Shown in pieces: positions 58,678 to 64,000 of a stretch of 64,000 nucleotides of DNA. The stretch is from NCBI RefSeq assembly GCF_000252125.1, contig NZ_AHKF01000018.1, positions 558,001 through 622,000 of the forward strand, in the 5' to 3' direction. How positions within the stretch are numbered: the first letter of the stretch is position 1; every line of letters begins with the position of its first letter. The notes beneath the pieces are model-generated. The model did no database searches, was not told where the DNA came from, and worked only from the letters and a program-made list of their open reading frames with translations. A program made the translations under genes and the position numbers. The DNA comes from Flavobacterium frigoris PS1 (GTDB lineage: Bacteria > Bacteroidota > Bacteroidia > Flavobacteriales > Flavobacteriaceae).

Positions 58678-58834
58678 TTAGTATGTAAGCCAAAGAATAT
58701 GAAACAGCATCTGGCATGCCGACAATGTAATTGTCTCTGCTAGTTGTTGTCCGCGCTTAAAACGCATGATATGTTTCCAAAGGTAAGCAGGGAGGTAGTC
58801 GGCGTAGATGAGCACCAGAGGGTTGATTTGTTGG
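58678..58834 (-). pseudogene. Unidentified coding remnant, about 51 codons
   Basis: In this frame the minus strand reads LVLIYADYLPAYLWKHIMRF, then KRGQQLAETITLSACQMLFH and ILWLTY before a stop. It is GC-richer than the flanks, has no start codon at its left edge and directly follows the stop of the HTH gene in the same frame. I do not recognise the parent protein. Confidence 0.35.
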
Positions 58835-58836
58835 AA

Positions 58837-59115
58837 TTATTTTAAAATAACCAAACTCTTTAGAAGATCCCCCTTTTTATAATACCGTCTAGCACCAATA
58901 CCATAACAAGAAATTTTTCCCTTCTTAGTCCAACTCCAAAGTGTACTGCTGTCAATTTTTAAGAATTCACAGGTTTCGGATCTAGTTAGTAAGGCATCTG
59001 ATTCATGTATGGCGAGGTTCTTTTTGAAATCTAAGAATTCTTCTATAATAACTTCTTTGATCAATTGCTTTAGTTCATCTGGTGAAATACAGTGTAGTAA
59101 AATTTGCTTAGCCAT
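58837..59115 (-). CDS. Excisionase-type HTH protein, 92 aa
   Basis: This protein has an HTH_17-type DNA-binding domain: LLTRSETCEFLKIDSSTLWS followed by WTKKGKISCYGIGARRYYKK. The N-terminal part (PDELKQLIKEVIIEEFLDFK) is a likely coiled helix. It lies between the integrase and a paralogous HTH gene on the same strand. By family precedent it promotes excision or regulates the integrase. Confidence 0.85.
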   Translation of the reverse strand: MAKQILLHCISPDELKQLIKEVIIEEFLDFKKNLAIHESDALLTRSETCEFLKIDSSTLWSWTKKGKISCYGIGARRYYKKGDLLKSLVILK

Positions 59116-59176
59116 TAAGTATGATTTTAAAATTAATAAAAAGACAATTGAAGTTATGAATTCCTTTTTTTAAATT

Positions 59177-59431
59177 TTAATTTATACGAGTTAAACTTTT
59201 CAGTACCTCATCTTTTTTATAAAAAACTCTATTGCCAATACCATAACTTTTTAGTTTGCCACTTTTTGTATGTTTCCATAGTGTAGTTAAGCTAAATTTT
59301 AATAATGTAGCAGTTTCTATCCTAGACAACAAGACTTCTTTATCATCTTTTATTGTTGGAAGTTTTAGTTTTTGAATTGCAATTTCAATTTTTTCCAGTC
59401 TCTCTAAAATTATTTCAAAAGGATTTTCCAT
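59177..59431 (-). CDS. Excisionase-type HTH protein, paralogue, 84 aa
   Basis: This is very similar in layout to the gene at 58837-59115: VLLSRIETATLLKFSLTTLW and then HTKSGKLKSYGIGNRVFYKK. I chose the ATG at 59431 (MENPFEIILERL) rather than the one at 59470, whose 13 extra residues look unnatural. The tandem arrangement indicates a duplication. Having two such genes per integrase is common in Bacteroidota elements. Confidence 0.82.
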   Translation of the reverse strand: MENPFEIILERLEKIEIAIQKLKLPTIKDDKEVLLSRIETATLLKFSLTTLWKHTKSGKLKSYGIGNRVFYKKDEVLKSLTRIN

Positions 59432-59525
59432 TTTTACAATTAAATTAATAAAAGTGCTTTTGATAAACAAAATAAATTTAAAGTAAAGAGGTAGGGTAGT
59501 ATGTGGGAATTAGTATAAATAAAAA

Positions 59526-59549
59526 CTCCGAAGTGAGGACACTTCGGAG
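59526..59549 (-). terminator. Terminator of the McrBC-side operon
   Basis: CTCCGAAGTG and CACTTCGGAG form a perfect 10-bp stem with a 4-base loop, and on the minus strand TTTTTATTT follows. It lies about 45 bases after the GYF gene stop and would end the operon that begins with mcrB. Confidence 0.85.
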
Positions 59550-59591
59550 AGTTATGGGGTTTAAAGTTGGGCTAAATTAAGAATCTTGACA

Positions 59592-60290
59592 TCAGTTTAC
59601 AGTTGCACTTGCCACATCCCAACCAATGGTTGCAACATTACTATAATTTTTAACTTTCAATTTGAATTCCTTTTTTGAATTAGGTCCAAAAAAATCATAA
59701 ATTGTATAACTTTCTCTTGCAATCTCTGACTGAGTTTTGCTATAAAAAACTACCTCAACAATCACATCTTTATAATTAGTTACCGTGGCTTTATTCTCAA
59801 TAATACCATTAATTTTTAATTGGTCTCCTAAAAAGTTTGGTTTGTATGTACCCGTTGCATTCAAATAAGTAGCCGGTTCTATTGCTTCGATTTCTGCAAT
59901 AGTAAGCTCACTTTCTCCATTATAAGGGGGAGTATTATATTCTGTTATATAATCTGTAATAGCAACGATTGCTACAATGATTAAAAAGGTAACCACAATT
60001 GATTTTGCAATTACTTTTCCCCAACTTGTTTTTTTTGTTTGAGGGATTATTTCTTGTTGTGTTTCTTGAATTGGTTTTGATTGAATTGGTGGAGGTGTGG
60101 TAAATGATTTAATGGGTGGTGGAAGCACTGTTAAACTGTTTTTTAATTCATCCACTTCTCCCGCTTTTCTCCAGTCTTCCATGCCTTCACACCATACTTC
60201 TGTGTTTTTTGTTATTGCTTTTGTTTTTAATTCGTCTGTATCAAAAGGGCCGATGTTTTCTGTACCATTGTGTAGGTAATATTTCTTCAT
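59592..60290 (-). CDS. GYF_2 domain membrane protein
   Basis: This 232-aa protein begins with a GYF_2 (DUF4339) domain: MKKYYLHNGTENIGPFDTDE, then a TEVWCEGMEDWRKAGEV pattern within about 50 residues. A Pro-rich linker (PPPIKSFTTPPPIQSKPIQ) and one membrane helix (VIAKSIVVTFLIIVAIVAIT) follow. The C-terminal 100 residues (ATGTYKPNFLGDQLKINGII, ENKATVTNYKDVIVEVVFYS) look like a FxLYD-type beta domain outside the membrane. It is the last gene of the run downstream of McrBC. Its role is unknown. Confidence 0.7.
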   Translation of the reverse strand: MKKYYLHNGTENIGPFDTDELKTKAITKNTEVWCEGMEDWRKAGEVDELKNSLTVLPPPIKSFTTPPPIQSKPIQETQQEIIPQTKKTSWGKVIAKSIVVTFLIIVAIVAITDYITEYNTPPYNGESELTIAEIEAIEPATYLNATGTYKPNFLGDQLKINGIIENKATVTNYKDVIVEVVFYSKTQSEIARESYTIYDFFGPNSKKEFKLKVKNYSNVATIGWDVASATVN

Positions 60291-60348
60291 AAAATGTAAT
60301 GTTTGTTTAGTAGGTAAGGGGTTTAAATTGCTAATATAAAGTATTGTA

Positions 60349-60747
60349 TTAATTTATCATTTTAACTGATCCACTACATGTGTCTCCTTCCGGAATTCCA
60401 GTTAACCATATTTTTAATTCTTTGCTTCTTTTTTGGGTTAATTCGGCCATATACGTATTCCAGCATGTTGGAAAAATACTGCCATAATACCCAGGTTCTT
60501 TTTGAGGATATTTCATATTCATTTCGGCATCACGAAATTTGATCCAAATATTTTGCGCGATTTTAAGGTTTTTAATAAATAATAAGTCAGTGCTGTATTC
60601 TTTTAAAATCTTTTTATAGGTCGAATTGAGCTCCTTATCTGCTTTTTGAAAATCAGTATTGGCAGTGGCATTTATTTCTAATTGGGTTTGAGCACTGCTC
60701 AAGTTAGAGATCAGGAAAAAGGAGGTAAGTATTAAAAATTTTTTCAT
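60349..60747 (-). CDS. LprI-like lysozyme-inhibitor-family protein (DUF1311)
   Basis: I chose the ATG at 60747 (MKKFLILTSFFLIS), which gives a clean signal peptide; the longer frame from 60783 adds 12 polar residues in front. The mature part has ADKELNSTYKKILKEY, QNIWIKFRDAEMNMKY and a Cys pair (FPTCWN and GDTCSG), typical of LprI/DUF1311. Family members inhibit lysozyme or bind cell-wall enzymes in the periplasm. It lies between a Pmp3-like and a GYF gene. Confidence 0.78.
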   Translation of the reverse strand: MKKFLILTSFFLISNLSSAQTQLEINATANTDFQKADKELNSTYKKILKEYSTDLLFIKNLKIAQNIWIKFRDAEMNMKYPQKEPGYYGSIFPTCWNTYMAELTQKRSKELKIWLTGIPEGDTCSGSVKMIN

Positions 60748-60794
60748 AAACTGTGACGTTTGTTTTTGTAGTTTGGAATTCAAAATGGTTTAAA

Positions 60795-60992
60795 TTATTT
60801 TTTCATTTCCTTAATTATCTTAGTTGTTCTTCGATCTGCATACATACTGTTAAGGGATGTAAAAGCCCAAATGCAAGCAGGGATCCAACCGATTATAGTA
60901 ATTTGTAATATCAGACAAATAATGCCAGAACCTATTTTACCTTGTAATATCAAGGATAACCATGGTAGAAAAAAAGCTAAAACGTATCTCAT
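60795..60992 (-). CDS. YqaE/Pmp3-like small membrane protein
   Basis: This 65-aa protein consists of two hydrophobic segments (YVLAFFLPWLSLILQG and IICLILQITIIGWIPACIWA) joined by a short polar turn and followed by a basic tail, as in YqaE/Pmp3 proteins. They are linked to membrane potential and stress tolerance. It overlaps the end of the mcrC gene by 4 bases, so it is translationally coupled to it. Whether it assists McrBC is unknown. Confidence 0.8.
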   Translation of the reverse strand: MRYVLAFFLPWLSLILQGKIGSGIICLILQITIIGWIPACIWAFTSLNSMYADRRTTKIIKEMKK

Positions 60993-62296
60993 GTTTTATT
61001 TATTATTGGGATTGGAACGCCTATTTTTTTAAAGCCAACGAAAGAACCTACCTCTTCGAAACATTCAAAGTCAATTTTCAAATCTAAAATTGAGCTTTGG
61101 TCATTTAAAGGATAAATAATAAGACAATCAATGATTTCTTTTTCGTCTATATCTAGTTTACTAAATACCTTTTTATCTCTGGCATAGGCACTCAATTGTC
61201 TAATGTTATCAATGTCGTATTGACCTTTTTCATTGTATAAGGTTTTGTATTTTGCATCGGCAATACATTTTACACCCTCTTTTGTAATGAGATAATCTGG
61301 CAAACCATAGCTAAGCTTGGCTTCTGTTCCGCCATAAAGTGTATGACTACCATAGGTGTCTTTTAATAAACCCAAAACATACAGTTCAAACAATTTACTC
61401 ATATCAATCCAAAAGGGTGGTGTTTGGATTGTTTTTTGTTGGGTATTGCTAATGTTGTAGCCAAATCGTTTCAGAATAAGTTTAGCTAATTTTATGGCCT
61501 CCTCATATTCTTTATAAAAAACATTTGTTTTGGTATGTTTCACATCATGAAGATTTACTTCATCTGTGACAAATTCAAAAGCAGGATTGATATAATTGAA
61601 TATTTCTGTATTGTATTTTTCGTTCTGAAGGTTTTTAATAGTAGGCAAATACCGCTGAACAAAAACCAAGGCTTTTTTTAGCAATCTGTTTTCTAAACTG
61701 TTTAAACCAAATTCATCATAGCTGCAATAGGTGTGGAGTGGTTTGTTTTTGACTAGGTTTTGCTTGATGGTTTGACTGACCAATACTTTGCCTTTTACTT
61801 TTGCATACAAATTATTTTCTACTTTGTAGTAGGATTTTTTAACTCCTTTGCGAACGATTTCTTTAACTAGACGCAAATATTGAACAACTAATAACGGACT
61901 CAATAAATCTTGTTCTTGCGATATGGGTATAGGTGATTTATCCCATTTAATTTCGAATAGATCATCAGTATGTTTAGCAACTTCAGGGTGTTTTAATGCC
62001 GAAAACAACATTTTGAGATAATCCGTTTGTTCTTTAGAATTCTTATTGAGTTTTGGCTCTATGTAAATGGCTTTTTCTTTTTCAATAATCCAGTCTACAC
62101 CAATAAAGTAACTGTTCGAAATAGCATGTTTTTTATTTACTGCATCAGAATGAATCCTAAAACAATCTACTTTTTCGTTTCTATACTTTCTTGTAAACTG
62201 ATAAAAGTAATCTTGTTCAAAAGACAATTTGTCTTCAAAATTAAAATCCCTCTTAGAAGCAAGACCATTGTAGTGTTCTTGAATTACTGAAATCAT
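60989..62296 (-). CDS. mcrC: McrC-family protein of a McrBC restriction system
   Basis: This 435-aa protein has the layout of McrC: an N-terminal helical part and a C-terminal PD-(D/E)XK-type nuclease region. The nuclease motif is visible as YGLPDYLITKEGVKCIADAK (PD...x..AxAK). It should cleave DNA when brought to methylated sites by the McrB motor. Its start overlaps the mcrB stop by 4 bases (ATGA). The protein is longer than E. coli McrC, which is typical for Bacteroidota versions. Confidence 0.88.
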   Translation of the reverse strand: MISVIQEHYNGLASKRDFNFEDKLSFEQDYFYQFTRKYRNEKVDCFRIHSDAVNKKHAISNSYFIGVDWIIEKEKAIYIEPKLNKNSKEQTDYLKMLFSALKHPEVAKHTDDLFEIKWDKSPIPISQEQDLLSPLLVVQYLRLVKEIVRKGVKKSYYKVENNLYAKVKGKVLVSQTIKQNLVKNKPLHTYCSYDEFGLNSLENRLLKKALVFVQRYLPTIKNLQNEKYNTEIFNYINPAFEFVTDEVNLHDVKHTKTNVFYKEYEEAIKLAKLILKRFGYNISNTQQKTIQTPPFWIDMSKLFELYVLGLLKDTYGSHTLYGGTEAKLSYGLPDYLITKEGVKCIADAKYKTLYNEKGQYDIDNIRQLSAYARDKKVFSKLDIDEKEIIDCLIIYPLNDQSSILDLKIDFECFEEVGSFVGFKKIGVPIPIINKT

Positions 62297-64000
62297 AACT
62301 TGCCAATTTCTAATAAAGCATCTTCGCTTAAAATACCATCTTTTACATATTCATTAAGCAATGGTTTTATTTCGAATTCCAATTTTAATTCCAGTTGCTT
62401 TTCTGTTTCTACTAAAAAATAACTATGACCTAATTGAACATCTTTGGCTTTAAAATCAGATTGTATGTAAACTGTTTTGTCTCTATCTTCGTTGAATAAC
62501 ACGGCTACTTTATTATATAAACCTTTTGCTTTAGCATTCAAATCAGGATCAGTAACCACATCATCTATAGCTTGGTCTGATGGTAAAATGTCTACAAATG
62601 CAAAACGTCGTTTAATCGCATAATCAATATGGCCAACACTCCTGTCGGCTGTGTTCATGGTTCCAATAATGTAAAGATTGGATGGTAAAATGATTTCTCT
62701 TTTTCCTTCATACTCATACATACTTTCTACTTGCTCATCTCTATACTCTAAAGCATAAATTAATTCTCCTAAAACAGAAGGAAGATTGGCTCTGTTGATT
62801 TCGTCAATAATTAAAACATAATTTTTTAGTTCTTCTTTTTGAGTTGTATTCGCTATAAAGTCTATTTTGTTTTCCTTTAAAAAACCTTTAAACATATCGA
62901 GGACTCTTACATAATAGCTCGCATGCCACTTTGCTAAACCTGACAAATTATGATTATGTGTTAAATCCTGTCTTTCAAAATTTTCATCCAAATAAGCTTG
63001 TTTTATATCTTTAAAAAGCATGCGATTGCCTCTTTTTGTCCAGCCTTTTACCCCTTTATATCTAAAGGCATCATCATCGATTTCAATAATAACTACAGAT
63101 TCTGTTAACTCAATTTTTTCCTCAACCTCCAATATTTCAGATACTGAATATATAAATTTGTCAAATTGTTCGTTTAACCATTTTTCTTTTGATAATTCAG
63201 TAGATCCTTTTTGACTGTCTATTTTATTTTTTAATGCTTTTTCAGCAATCTCTGCCAGTATTTTGTTTTCGTTTTTAAACAAAACTCCTTCACCATTTTC
63301 ATTTGGTACGGAAATAATACCTCTGACAAAATCTTCGTAGGTGTATGATGGATGAAATTGAATTAGTTTAAATTGCTCGTTATTATTTAAATCTTTTACA
63401 TTACCTAAACCTAGCATTTCAACAGCTATATCTTTAGCTGTTTTTGTTTTCCCAGTTCCTGGAGGACCTTGTAAAATGATTTGCTTTTTATATTCGAGTA
63501 ATTCTATATTTTTTTCAATTTTGGACAACATAGTTTTTAATTTATTTTTTTCTTCAAAAATGATAATATAAACCTCAAATTGTTTTTTTAAATCTTCTAA
63601 TATCTCATTATATAATTGATCTTCAATAAAATATTTGTCTTCTCTTATTTGGATTATTTGTGTTCTTCCAAAAAGCACATATTCATTCTCTACAGGTTGT
63701 ATTAACATTTTTTTTTCCCCATAAACAAAACTATAATTTGGTAAGATTGATTGAATTTTGGTTTCGTTATTTAAAAAAGCATTCATGAAAGGACGCATAT
63801 AATCTATCGAGGAAAACTCGTTTGCATGAGGCACATACTGAGTATTAAACCCTAATCCATAATTTAATTTTAGATTTTCTATATTGAATGCAATATGGTA
63901 TTGAATCTCGGTACCACCTCCTTCATTTATTGACCAATTTCGATTGGAGTCACTGTCATACACAAACAAAAAACCTTTTTTAGCACTTCTTCCTTTTTTG
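62293..64000 (-). CDS. mcrB: McrB-like AAA+ motor of a McrBC restriction system (5' end outside window)
   Basis: The frame stays open to the right edge, so the true start lies outside the window. The visible 560 or so residues contain Walker A GPPGTGKT, Walker B IIDEINRANLPSVLGEL, and the McrB signature IGTMNTADRSVGHIDYAIKR with the Arg-rich end. A YHIAFNIENLKLNYGLGF segment near the left of the visible part may belong to the N-terminal domain. McrB hydrolyses nucleotide to move along DNA and activates McrC. It is the most upstream visible gene of the operon. Confidence 0.9.
   Translation of the reverse strand, partial: KKGRSAKKGFLFVYDSDSNRNWSINEGGGTEIQYHIAFNIENLKLNYGLGFNTQYVPHANEFSSIDYMRPFMNAFLNNETKIQSILPNYSFVYGEKKMLIQPVENEYVLFGRTQIIQIREDKYFIEDQLYNEILEDLKKQFEVYIIIFEEKNKLKTMLSKIEKNIELLEYKKQIILQGPPGTGKTKTAKDIAVEMLGLGNVKDLNNNEQFKLIQFHPSYTYEDFVRGIISVPNENGEGVLFKNENKILAEIAEKALKNKIDSQKGSTELSKEKWLNEQFDKFIYSVSEILEVEEKIELTESVVIIEIDDDAFRYKGVKGWTKRGNRMLFKDIKQAYLDENFERQDLTHNHNLSGLAKWHASYYVRVLDMFKGFLKENKIDFIANTTQKEELKNYVLIIDEINRANLPSVLGELIYALEYRDEQVESMYEYEGKREIILPSNLYIIGTMNTADRSVGHIDYAIKRRFAFVDILPSDQAIDDVVTDPDLNAKAKGLYNKVAVLFNEDRDKTVYIQSDFKAKDVQLGHSYFLVETEKQLELKLEFEIKPLLNEYVKDGILSEDALLEIGKL

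Overview
The window reads as a low-GC chromosomal region of a Bacteroidota member, most likely Flavobacterium or a close relative. Supporting signs are a SusC/SusD pair, DUF6520 and MauE proteins, RteC-type proteins, CTnDOT-like tyrosine recombinases, HTH_17 excisionases and TAnnTTTG promoter boxes. The genus is inference; no rRNA or core ribosomal gene is present. The region is dominated by accessory modules: defence genes, mobile-element genes and decayed duplicates, with a few metabolic or sensory loci between them.

Layout. 0.4-6 kb: a minus-strand operon of a TM2-TerB protein, a DUF2791/BrxC-D-like ATPase and an Lhr/BrxHI-like helicase. 6.3-9.3 kb: a mobile-element replication module (DnaC-like ATPase, winged-helix protein, HTH_17 protein). 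9.3-10.2 kb: GC-rich intergenic repeats. 10.2-13.5 kb: a TPR-AraC sensor-regulator, a small lipoprotein and an RteC protein. 14.5-16.7 kb: katG. 16.9-20.1 kb: two units on the minus strand (an OLD nuclease; a trypsin-like protease with a small membrane protein), each bounded by matched ends resembling integron attC sites. 20.5-21.1 kb: a XRE regulator and a long palindrome. 22-29.2 kb: SusC, SusD and an S9 peptidase. 29.3-32.2 kb: a DUF6520 peptide, a MauE/DoxX protein and an AraC regulator. 32.8-34.8 kb: a RAYT remnant and a lipoprotein.

35.3-51.9 kb holds two diverged copies of one segment. Copy 1 (35.3-39.8 kb) has an intact integrase, a complete tRNA-Ser(UGA), a small protein, a HipBST-like tripartite toxin-antitoxin operon and a broken copy of a 251-aa protein. 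Copy 2 (48.1-51.0 kb) has a broken integrase, a 20-bp remnant of the tRNA 3' end, the small protein, an orphan HipB-like regulator and the intact 251-aa protein with a DUF5675 gene and two small membrane proteins. Between them lie a seven-PAS histidine kinase, two single-domain response regulators, a LytTR regulator and an RteC pseudogene.

52-64 kb is a second accessory stretch: a HIT-HNH pair, a GC-rich non-coding block, an ExoX-C-like protein, a TIR plus SLATT-like membrane effector pair, a third integrase with two excisionase-like proteins, and McrBC followed by three small membrane or envelope genes. McrB runs off the right edge. The best candidates for something new are the TIR-SLATT pair, the protease plus small membrane protein pair inside an attC-like cassette, and two families of repeated intergenic sites: GTAAATAAA-N25-CCCAC(T/A)TTTAGTG, and a palindrome with core CAATTCGGGAAT next to AraC/RteC genes.
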